From positions 248,001 to 312,000 of the forward strand of contig CAVSCE010000011.1 of assembly GCA_963726375.1 (NCBI GenBank): 64,000 nucleotides of DNA. Direction: 5' to 3'. This DNA comes from UTCFX2 sp963726375 (GTDB lineage: Bacteria > Chloroflexota > Anaerolineae > Anaerolineales > UBA4823). How positions within the stretch are numbered: position 1 is the stretch's first letter; each line of letters starts with the position of its first letter. Below the pieces are notes generated by a model, which worked only from the letters and a program-made list of their open reading frames with translations, did no database searches and was not told the DNA's origin. Positions 39,960 through 48,027 of the stretch are shown piece after piece. The position numbers were made by a program, and so were the translations under genes.

Positions 39960-40104
39960 GCAATCATCTTGTTTTAATCTAAGGGCCTGTTTTTAATAAA
40001 GAATGCCGCTGTGGGTGGTGGACAATGTACCTCACATACCCTACAGGTGGGGTCTGCTGTCCCGACTCAACCGGCTCTGTGCCAATTTGAGCAGGGATTG
40101 CCAG

Positions 40105-40133
40105 TTGAATCTTGCCCCATTTTTCGCTATAGT
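40105..40133 (+). promoter_or_regulatory. Sigma70-type promoter for the secreted esterase
   Basis: A -35 TTGAAT and a -10 TATAGT with a 17-base spacer lie 24 bases before the esterase start codon, immediately upstream of its AAGGAGGG site. Confidence 0.65.
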
Positions 40134-40156
40134 ATAGGTAGCCAAGGAGGGATCCG

Positions 40157-41186
40157 ATGAAAACTGATAACTCGGCTCCGTTCATCTGTCTGATATTGCT
40201 GCTCCTGCTCGGGCTGGCGTGCGGGCAGAGCGCCCGGCCCGTTCCTGCCCCACCTGAACTGCAGGCGCCTGAGAACCTGCCGGTCGAGCCAGCTCATACG
40301 CCGACAAATCCACCACCTGAGCCAACTTCCCTGCAATCAAGTCCGCCTCAATCCGCCTCGGAGCTCGCCCCGGGAGACTTCAACCGGACGATCGATTTCG
40401 GCAGCAAAGCGCGCAGCTACCTGCTCCACATCCCGCCCGGCTACGACCCGGCGAAGCCCGCCGCCCTGGTGCTGGTCTACCACGGCATCAGCCTGGACGC
40501 CGAGGAGATGGTCCGCATCACCGGCTTCAGCCAGCAGTCCGACGAGTCCGGTTTCCTGGTCGTCTATCCAAACGGGACCGGCGCCAGGCAGAGCTGGAAC
40601 GGTGGGATGTGCTGCGGGGAAGCTGCTCAGAAAAAAACAGATGACGTCGGGTTCACCAGGGCGCTGATCGACCAGCTGTCTGCAGAGCTGAACGTCGACC
40701 AGAAGCGGGTCTACGCGACCGGCTTTTCGAATGGGGCGTTCATGGCTTACCGACTGGCGTGCGACCTTGCCGACCGGATCGCTGCGATCGCGCCTGTGGG
40801 CGCCGCGCCCGGCGTCCAATCCTGCGATCCCGCCCGCCCGGTGCCGCTGATCCACTTCCACGGTGACCACGATAGGCTGAACCCATACGAAGGCGTCGTA
40901 ACCTCGTCGGGATTGGAGTTCATCGGGGTCGAGCAGGGCATCGCCGACTGGGTCGAGCTGAACGGCTGCTCGACGATACCCGAAGAGACGACGGAGGGAT
41001 ATGTCGTCCATCGGGTCTACGGCTCGTGCGAAGCCGAGGGCGGCAGTGGAGCTCTATAAGATCCTCGGGGGCGAGCACGCCTGGCCGGGCGGCGAGGCGG
41101 TCAGCGCCGAGGTCGGCGAGCCGACCACTGAGCCGGATGCGACCGCCTTGATCTGGGAATTTTTCTCAGCTCATCCGATGCCATAA
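40157..41186 (+). CDS. Secreted PHB depolymerase-type esterase (LpqC family) lipoprotein, frameshifted
   Basis: A ~343-residue alpha/beta hydrolase of the poly(3-hydroxybutyrate) depolymerase/feruloyl esterase family. ATG 40157 follows AAGGAGG by 6 bases. The lipobox is LLGLAC, then a ~50-residue Pro-rich linker. Catalytic elements: nucleophile in ATGFSNGAFMAYRLAC (GxSxG), HFHGDHD carrying the acid, and a C-terminal LGGEHAWPGG histidine that lies after a frame break near 41035. Oxyanion region LVLVYHGISLD. The substrate is a polyester or an acylated polysaccharide. Expressed from its own promoter. Confidence 0.84.
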
Positions 41187-41253
41187 GAATGCCCAAACTC
41201 TATCCTCTCTCCATGGGAGAGGGTGATCTATGCCCTTCAGGGTCGAATTGCTG

Positions 41254-41282
41254 CTGACAGAAGCCCGCAGGTTGTATATAAT
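41254..41282 (+). promoter_or_regulatory. Strong sigma70-type promoter upstream of the malic enzyme
   Basis: A -35 CTGACA (41254-41259) and a perfect -10 TATAAT (41277-41282) are separated by exactly 17 bases. Transcription should begin near 41289, only ~50 bases before a strong terminator. Confidence 0.75.
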
Positions 41283-41288
41283 ATCCCT

Positions 41289-41375
41289 ATGGAACAGAAG
41301 CCTGGGACGCGGGTATTTGTTTCGAATAGTTCGCACTGCCGCCTTTTCTGATGCGTAGAAAAGGCGGTTTTTTTT
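41289..41375 (+). ncRNA. Candidate short leader or attenuated small RNA
   Basis: The ~85-base unit from the predicted start site to the terminator T-run precedes the malic enzyme gene. Within it, ATG at 41289 opens a 20-codon frame (MEQKPGTRVFVSNSSHCRLF) whose stop lies inside the terminator stem. This arrangement suits transcription attenuation or a standalone small RNA; neither is demonstrated. Confidence 0.4.
41339..41375 (+). terminator. Strong rho-independent terminator before the malic enzyme
   Basis: A perfect 11-bp stem CCGCCTTTTCT/AGAAAAGGCGG with loop GATGCGT is followed by eight T's. The malic enzyme start codon is only 28 bases further, so most transcripts from the upstream promoter would end here unless read-through is regulated. 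Confidence 0.9.
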
Positions 41376-41402
41376 GCACACAAGGATCAAGGAGGCCAAA
41401 GC

Positions 41403-42757
41403 ATGACAGTACAACCAACGATTTCTGTAGAGGAGCTTCTGGCGAAGGCGAAAAAACCGTCGGCCGACGCCATGAAGCTGCATCCATTCTACCGGGGGAA
41501 GGTCGAGACTGCGCTGAAATGCTGCGTGCGCGACTTCAACGACTTTGCCATCTGGTACACGCCGGGCGTGGCTGCGCCATGCAGGGCGATCCAGGCCGAT
41601 CCCGAGCTGGTGTATGAATATACCAACAAGTGGAATACCGTCGCGGTGGTCAGCGATGGGACCCGCGTCCTGGGCCTGGGCGATATCGGCCCAAAGGCCG
41701 GGATGCCGGTGATGGAAGGCAAAGCCCTGCTCTACAAGTACCTGGGCGGCGTCGACGGCGTGCCGATCATGGTCGGGCACCAAAGACCCCGATGCGATCA
41801 TCAATCTGGTGCTTAACCTGCAGCCGGGCTTGGGCGGTGTAAACCTGGAGGACATCTCCAACCCGAAATGCTTCTACATCCTGGACACCCTGCGTGAGAA
41901 AGCCGAAATCCCGATCTGGCACGACGACCAGCAGGGCACTGCGACGGTCACCCTGGCCGGGTTGATGAACGCCCTGAAGGTGGTCGGCAAGAAGAAAGAG
42001 GATGTGTCGATCGCCTTCATCGGCAGTGGCGCATCCAACGTGGCCTGCTCGCGGCTGATCTTCGGCTGGGGTGCGGACCCGAGCCGCTGCTTCATGGTCG
42101 ACAGCAAGGGCATCCTGGGCAAGCACCGCAAAGACCTGGAGATGCGCAAGGCCGAGTACGTGGACAAATGGCGGCTGTGCAACATCACCAACGCCGAAGG
42201 CCGGGAAGGCGGGATCGCCGAGGCGATGCAGGGCGCGGATGTTGTCATTGCCCTGTCCCGCTCCGGTCCGGGCGTGATCCTGCCGGAGTGGGTCCGGACG
42301 ATGGCGAAGGATGCGATCGTGTTTGCCTGCGCCAACCCCGTGCCCGAGATCTGGCCCTGGGAGGCGATGGAGGCCGGCGCGGCGGTCGTGGCACCGGGCG
42401 CTCCGATTTCCCCAACCAGGTCAACAACTCGCTCGGCTTCCCGGGCATCTTCCGCGGCACGCTGGACGTGCGCGCCCGCACGATCACCGACGAGATGTGC
42501 TTCGCCGCCGCCCAGGCGCTGGCTGATCATGTCGGCGACAAGCTCAGCGAGCGGCACATCCTGCCCACGATGGACGACTGGGAAGTCTTCCCCGCGAAGC
42601 GGCCGCAGTCGGTACGAAGGCGATCGAACAGGGCCTGGCACGCGTCGACCACACCTACGACGAGCTGTTCCAGATGGCCTTAAAGATCATCGCCCGCTCC
42701 CGAAAACTGACCGAGACGATGATGGAGCAGGGTTTCATCGGGATGCCGAAAGAATGA
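41403..42757 (+). CDS. NAD(P)-dependent malic enzyme, frameshifted
   Basis: A ~450-residue bacterial malic enzyme (malate to pyruvate and CO2). AAGGAGG precedes ATG 41403. Motifs: FAIWYTPGVAAPC, VVSDGTRVLGLGDIGPKAGM, the metal/catalytic segment IWHDDQQGTATVTLAGLMNA, and a Rossmann loop FIGSGASNVACS. After breaks come NNSLGFPGIFRGTLDVRART and ITDEMCFAAAQALAD, ending with MMEQGFIGMPKE. At least three one-base breaks occur, near 41785, 42410 and 42605; each side matches the family. Flanked upstream by a terminator and downstream by an inverted-repeat cassette. Confidence 0.86.
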
Positions 42758-42769
42758 AGTGCAGTTTCT

Positions 42770-43279
42770 GGTTGTTGGTGTTTGGTCATTAGTTTTCAGT
42801 TGATCAAGTCTTGATTTGTGGCGAGATTGATAATGAGATGCAGGACTTTCGGGAATTGAGAGTCTGGGACGAAATCTCACCAGCTTGTGGTCGAACATAT
42901 ACCGGCTTTCAGTTGGTTTTCCAAAGGAAGAGCAGTTTGGATTGACCAGCCAAATCCGAAGGAGCGCTGTTTCTGTGCCCGCCAACATTGCAGAAGGCTG
43001 CGGTCGGGATTCTCAAGCTGAGATGCTTCGCTTTTTTCGCATTGCGATGGGCTCTGCCAGCGAACTGGAATATCACTTGATTTTAGCTCGTGATCTTTCC
43101 TGGCTTGACGAACCGACATACCAATTCCTCTCCGATGAGCTGGTCAGTATCCGTAAAATGTTAAATGCTTTTATCCAGAAATTGAAAACTAAACCGATCC
43201 CAAAAATCCAGTAACCAACAACCGACAATCAGCAACGAACTACTAACAACTAACAACCAATGACCAAGAACCAACAACC
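42770..43279. mobile_element. Inverted-repeat-flanked four-helix-bundle cassette
   Basis: A ~33-base imperfect inverted repeat (left 42770-42802, right 43247-43279, sharing GGTTGTTGGT and TTGGTCATT) encloses only the four-helix-bundle gene. It sits between the malic enzyme stop and the flavoprotein ribosome binding site. No transposase is present. The flanks carry short runs of ACAAC-type repeats, as often seen around this gene family. Treating it as an inserted cassette is inference. Confidence 0.45.
42838..43214 (+). CDS. Four-helix-bundle protein (23S rRNA intervening-sequence/S23 type), frameshifted
   Basis: A ~120-residue S23/IVP family protein. The start MQDFRELRVW is the standard N-terminus, followed after two one-base insertions (near 42872 and 42893) by NIYRLSVGFPKEEQFGLTSQ. 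Next come the hallmark RRSAVSVPANIAEGCGR and FFRIAMGSASELEYHLILAR. Such proteins were first found in insertions within 23S rRNA and resemble the Avd subunit of diversity-generating retroelements. They are often scattered as single genes. Function unknown. No reverse transcriptase or variable repeat is nearby. Confidence 0.82.
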
Positions 43280-43292
43280 GAAGAGGTGACCC

Positions 43293-44198
43293 ATGTACGA
43301 TCTCATTGTCCTTGGCGGGGGACCCGCAGGATTGACAGCAACGGTTTACGCAATCCGCAAACGCCTGAATGTGCTGATGGTGTCGAAAGACCTGGGCGGG
43401 AAGACTCAGTGGAAGCTGGCGCTGCCCTGGATCCAGGATTATCAGGTGATCCGCGGTCTGGAAGTCGTCAATAAATTCAAGAGCGAGCTGGAATATCTTG
43501 ATTATGCCCGCCATCTGGAAGCGGTGGACCGGGTGGAGCAGGATGGGGACGGATTCGTCGTCCGGACGGCCGGCGGCGGCGAATTGAAGACCAGGGCGGT
43601 CATCGTCGCGACCGGAACCAAGCAGACCCGGATGAAAGTCCCCGGTGAAAAAGAGTTCATGATGAAAGGGCTCTGCTACTCGGCCCTCAGCTACGCCCCG
43701 CTGTTTATCGACCGGACCACGATGGTCGTCGGAGACAAGGAGCTGGCGCTGCGCTCGGCAGCTGAGCTGGCGACGATCGCCGAAAAGGTTTATATGGTCT
43801 GCCCGGCGAATGCGCTGCCCGACACGTCCATGTGCAGGAAGCTGGAATCCTTGCCGAACGTGACGATCCTGAAAGGCCACCAGGTTGTCGAAGTGAAGGG
43901 CGACGAGTACGCCCGCGCCGCTGTGCTGCGCGGCCCGAGCGGCGCCACTCAGGAGCTGGCTGCAGACGCGATCTTTGTCGAGATGGCCCTCGTCCCGAAC
44001 TCGCAGATGGTCGCCGACCTGGTTGCGCTGGATCCCGAAGGCCGCATCATCGTCGACTGCAGCTGCCGTACGAGCGTTGCCGGCGTTTTTGCAGCGGGCG
44101 ACGTAGCAAGCGGATTTGCCGAGCAAGTGCTGATCGCGGTCGGAGAAGGCGCAAAAGCCGCGCTGAGCGCCTACGAGTATCTGCTCACAAAAGATTAG
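43293..44198 (+). CDS. Thioredoxin-reductase-like FAD oxidoreductase lacking a disulfide pair
   Basis: A 301-residue two-domain flavoprotein, intact. The FAD site is LIVLGGGPAGLTATVYAIRK with ATGTKQT and the C-terminal GVFAAGDVASG. At the position of the thioredoxin-reductase CxxC there is only GLCYSALSY, one cysteine. The NAD(P) loop, normally GxGxxA, reads VVGDKELALRSAAE. It is therefore not an ordinary NADPH-thioredoxin reductase; it may use another electron donor, like ferredoxin- or flavin-linked relatives, or act as a sensor. AGAGGTGACCC before the ATG gives a reasonable ribosome site. It is downstream of the malic enzyme. Confidence 0.82.
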   Translation: MYDLIVLGGGPAGLTATVYAIRKRLNVLMVSKDLGGKTQWKLALPWIQDYQVIRGLEVVNKFKSELEYLDYARHLEAVDRVEQDGDGFVVRTAGGGELKTRAVIVATGTKQTRMKVPGEKEFMMKGLCYSALSYAPLFIDRTTMVVGDKELALRSAAELATIAEKVYMVCPANALPDTSMCRKLESLPNVTILKGHQVVEVKGDEYARAAVLRGPSGATQELAADAIFVEMALVPNSQMVADLVALDPEGRIIVDCSCRTSVAGVFAAGDVASGFAEQVLIAVGEGAKAALSAYEYLLTKD

Positions 44199-44503
44199 TC
44201 GGGATGATCACCGGGCAACTCGGATAGCCGCAATACATCCGGGTTTCCCGGTTTTCTCAATCTGGGAGATGGCTTTCAGATCAGCGAAAGCAGCGGCGTT
44301 TATTGGATTGAGTTTGCTTTCAAAAAATCTTATGTGATTTTGAGTTGATTTTCGCCTTTGCGTCGGGATACACCGTGGATCAATTATTTAAAAAATCCTT
44401 GTTGGATTTGTTCAGCCAGTTTGGCTGACCGATCATCCCAGGGGTCAATCCTGCCTCTGGATTTGAGCAAACAGAAAGACTTTGGATGGTTAACGGAGGG
44501 CAT
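44199..44503. other. Intergenic region with small palindrome
   Basis: About 300 bases without a gene between the flavoprotein and the multiheme cytochrome. A perfect small hairpin TCAGCCA-GTT-TGGCTGA is at 44412-44428. No clear promoter pair was found; it presumably holds the cytochrome promoter. Confidence 0.4.
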
Positions 44504-45791
44504 ATGTTTCAACGTTCGATAATCAAATATGTCGTTTTGTTGGGGGTCATCCTGGCTGCAGGTGCGATGATTGCCAGCTTTTCCCAGCTCGTGAAGGCCG
44601 CGGAGCTTGCTCTCCCTCAGCCTCCCGCAGAAGATCCGCAAGTTGTCGTCATCGCCTGGAACGACCTGGGTATGCACTGCTACAACCGTGATTTTCAAGA
44701 TCTGGCAGTGCTTCCGCCGTTTAACACCCTTTGGGCTCAGGTGATCCAGGTGGGCGACCCGCCTCAGGTCATCACCACCGGCCTCACGGTCGAGTATTCC
44801 TTCGCAGATAATCACGACCTCCGTCGGTAAAACCAACTTCTGGACCTACGACCAGCAGCTGTTCGGCGTTGACCTGCCCGAGGACGTCGGCCTGGCCGGA
44901 TTTGGGATGTCCGGCGAGATGGAAGCAGCTGGAGATCACTTTGAAGCGGTCGGCATCCCGCTCACCGAGTTTCGGGACAGCGATTTGACCCATCCCTATC
45001 CCTACCAGCTGGCTACGGTCATCGCCCGGGAGACTGCGAGCGGGGCTGAGCTCGCCCGCCTCACGGTCGTCGCCCCGGTTTCGACGGAGATGCACTGCGA
45101 AACCTGCCACTCAGACGGGATGCTCGAAGACATCTCCACCGGCAGGGTCGAGACCAACATCCTGACCCTGCACGACCAGGAAAACCAGGCTGAATACCCG
45201 CCCGGTCACGAAGGTCCGCTGATGGACCGCCGACCGGTGCTGTGCGCCGAGTGCCATTCCTCCAATGCGCTTGGCGCGCCGGGGGTTGCAGGTCTCCCCA
45301 GCCTGTCGAACGCGATGCACGAAAAGCACGACGGGGAATCGCCCGATACACTTAACGGCTGCTACAACTGCCACCCTGGTCAGCAGACCCAATGCCTGCG
45401 GGACGTGATGTCCTCCTCTCCCTACGAGATTTACTGTGTGGATTGCCATGGGACGATGTACCAGATCTCGCAGAATGATTCCCCCTGGTTGAATGAGCCG
45501 CGCTGCGATAACCTCGCCTGCCACGGGTCTGCCTATGCTCAAGATAAGGCGCTCTACCGGATGTCAAAAGATCACGGGGGCGTGTATTGTGAAGGCTGCC
45601 ACGACAGCCCGCATGCGGTTGCGCCCAGCAGGCAGGTCAACGATTGGCTAAAATTTGTCGATCTGCAGCAGCATGGTGGACCGCTGGACACCTGCACGGT
45701 TTGCCATGCCACCCAGCCGTCGGATCCCGGTCCTCATGGGCTCGGCCCTGTTTCATATCAATACATTTTCCTGCCCCTGATAAACCGCTGA
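44504..45791 (+). CDS. Secreted multiheme cytochrome c, frameshifted
   Basis: A ~429-residue exported cytochrome. ATG 44504 follows GGAGGG; the N-terminal hydrophobic stretch is a signal peptide or anchor. The conserved opening VIAWNDLGMHCYNRDF and VLPPFNTLWAQVI is found in multiheme proteins of metal-reducing bacteria. Six CXXCH sites (CETCH, CAECH, CYNCH, CVDCH, CEGCH, CTVCH) and one CX4CH (CDNLACH) lie between 45096 and 45710, so up to seven c-type hemes. An extra base near 44813 breaks the frame in FADN-TTSVGKTNFWTYD. It ends YIFLPLINR. A surface electron-transfer role is likely. The LVIVD lipoprotein starts 34 bases later. Confidence 0.87.
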
Positions 45792-45825
45792 GTAGAAAAA
45801 CCAACCTCGAACCTGGGAGCCTGCC

Positions 45826-47916
45826 ATGCCAAACCACCGCTCTTTTCTTCGTCGATCGCTGATCGGCTTGATCGGATTGATCGTCCTGATCAGCTGCAGA
45901 GCGATCCAGCAAGCCCAGGTCCAGATCAGCCTGCCGACGGAGACGATTGAGCCAGGACGGCGGCGCGCCGGGCACGCCTGCCCCGACGGATGAAGATGAG
46001 AGTGCCGGTGGAGTGAGCCAGTGGATGCAGGCCACAGTCACCCCAGGTGTCGGGATCAATAACCGCTTTCAGCCGCTTGGTCAGATCGGTGGGAACACCT
46101 ACGCGGTCGCGGTTTCCGGGCGGTATGCCTATTTTGGCGGCGGGCCGCGCCTGCTTGTCGCCGACCTGCAAGACCAATCCGAGATGAAATTGGTCGGGCA
46201 GAGCGAGCCGCTTCCCGGTGTGGTGCGCGGGATCGCTGTCCGCGAGCCGTACCTGTACGTCGCCGCCGGCAAGGGGAACCTGCGCATCCTGGAGATCTCC
46301 GACCCGCTCCAGCCGCATGAAGTCGGCGCACTCGAAGCGTTCCAGTGGGCGATGGCGGTCGTCATCGACGGCGATCGCCTGTACGTCGCCGACAACGCCC
46401 AGGGACTTTGGATCGCGGACATTTCCAATCCAGCTGTACCGGAGCTCCTGGGTACGGTTCAGCTGAAGACTCCTGCCGCGGCGGTGGCGGTAAAAGGAAA
46501 TATGGCTTACGTGGTCAGCATGCACGGTTTGCTGGTTCTGATCGATGTCGCCGACCCTGCCGACCCGCGCGAGGTGGGCGAGCTGGCCCTGCCGCAGATG
46601 TCTGCTGGCATCGCGTTGAAGGATCAGTTCGCGCTGGTCGCAGCTGGGATGGAGGGCCTGTGGGTGGTGGATGTATCTGATCCGGCTGCGCCGAAAAAAT
46701 CGCCTCCCAGCCTGCGATCATCGCCGACGGGATCGTCGAGGAAGGTGGGCTGGCTTACCTGACCGCTTCAATGGAGGGGCTGATCACGTTCGATGTCTCC
46801 GACCCGGCGGATCCGAAGCGGCTTGGTGATGTTCCGCTGACCATTTTCAGCCAGGGCGTTCCTGGGCAGAGACAGTTAACCGTCCAGGACGGACGGGTAA
46901 TCCTGGCAAATCAGAACCAGGGCCTCCTGCAGGTCGACGCCTCCAATCCGCAGGCTCCAGCGCTGGTTGGAGCGCTGGATGCGCCCTTGAGCGGTTCCGC
47001 ATTTGACGCGGCCGTCTCCAGCGGTACCGCCTACGTCACCCGTGATTTCATCGGGTTGGGCAGCGTTCAGGTAAGCGACCCTGCGAACCCCAGCTACGGC
47101 AATTCAGAGACCAGCTTTGTCAAGGGAGCGCCGGTTCGCACTTCCTGGAAGCTCGCCGTCCAGGGCGGATATTCTTATTTTAACGGACGTCAACATGGGT
47201 TTCCGGGTCGTCGACCTCAATTCCTTCGCGCAGGTGGGCGGGCTGAAGGAGCCGCGCAAGTGGAGCAGCGTGGTCCTGCAGGAACTCGCTGGCCTATGCG
47301 ACGACGACCGAGCACGATCCGAAGGACGGCGATCCCGAGGCGAGGCGCAGCCTGCGGGTCGTCGATATCTCCAACCCGCTGGCGCCCGTCCAGGTCGGAC
47401 TGCTTAAAATGGAAAACAACTCCCAGGCGATCGCGGCTCGATGGGGACACCCTGTTCTATGCGGACATGCTTGAGATCAAACAGGAGAGCGAGGGGGAGT
47501 TCTCCGCCTTTCATGTGATCGATATTTCCAACCCCGCTGCTCCCGTCCAGGTCGGCGAGGTGGACACGACCGGTCAGTGCCAGGTGGCATTTGCAGTCGT
47601 GCTGAGCGGGGACTATGCCTTCATTGGCGACCAGAAAACCGGGCTGTGCGTGATCGACATCCGCGATCGAACCGATCCCCGGCTTGTGCTTAACTGGCAG
47701 GAGATGCCAGCGATCTACGATCTGGCGTTGGTCGGCGAGCGGATTTTTGCGGCGAATTACAGCCATGTCAGCGCAATCAACATCTCGGACCCGCTCAGCC
47801 CGGTGCTCGAAGACCTCACGATCACGCCCGGGTTGTCCTGGGGGATCGATGCTGCTGGTGAGTTTGTCTATATTGCCGATATGGATGGGGGATTGAACAT
47901 CCTGGGCTACCGCTGA
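45826..47916 (+). CDS. LVIVD-repeat beta-propeller lipoprotein, frameshifted
   Basis: A ~695-residue lipoprotein (lipobox LIVLISC) formed of LVIVD repeats (PF08309), each about 40-45 residues: LRILEISDPLQPHEVG, LWIADISNPAVPELLG, LWVVDVSDPAAP, LITFDVSDPADPKRLG, FHVIDISNPAAPVQVG, LCVIDIRDRTDPRLV and others. They fold into a propeller, probably extracellular. Five breaks occur, near 45955, 46700, 47190, 47290 and 47440. The gene is close behind the multiheme cytochrome and may be co-transcribed. In Anaerolineae such proteins are abundant and uncharacterised. Confidence 0.82.
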
Positions 47917-47931
47917 TAGTACCAGCGTACC

Positions 47932-47959
47932 TTGCACTTCAATCTGATTGTGCTAGAAT
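47932..47959 (+). promoter_or_regulatory. Promoter of the FG-GAP protein gene
   Basis: A -35 TTGCAC and an extended -10 (TGC followed by TAGAAT) with a 16-base spacer lie ~70 bases before ATG 48028, which itself has GGGAGGG. Confidence 0.6.
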
Positions 47960-48027
47960 GATTTTGTCGTTAATTTCCCATTTGAATCACCGGAATACTT
48001 TCGGGCCTCAGCCCGAGGGAGGGAAAA

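Noticed and set aside
41166..41861. 231-residue minus-strand frame across the esterase end and malic enzyme
   Set aside because: Overlaps two conserved plus-strand genes plus a strong terminator, with no family features.
42838..43214. Avd subunit of a diversity-generating retroelement
   Set aside because: The fold family is related, but no reverse transcriptase, template repeat or variable repeat was found nearby.
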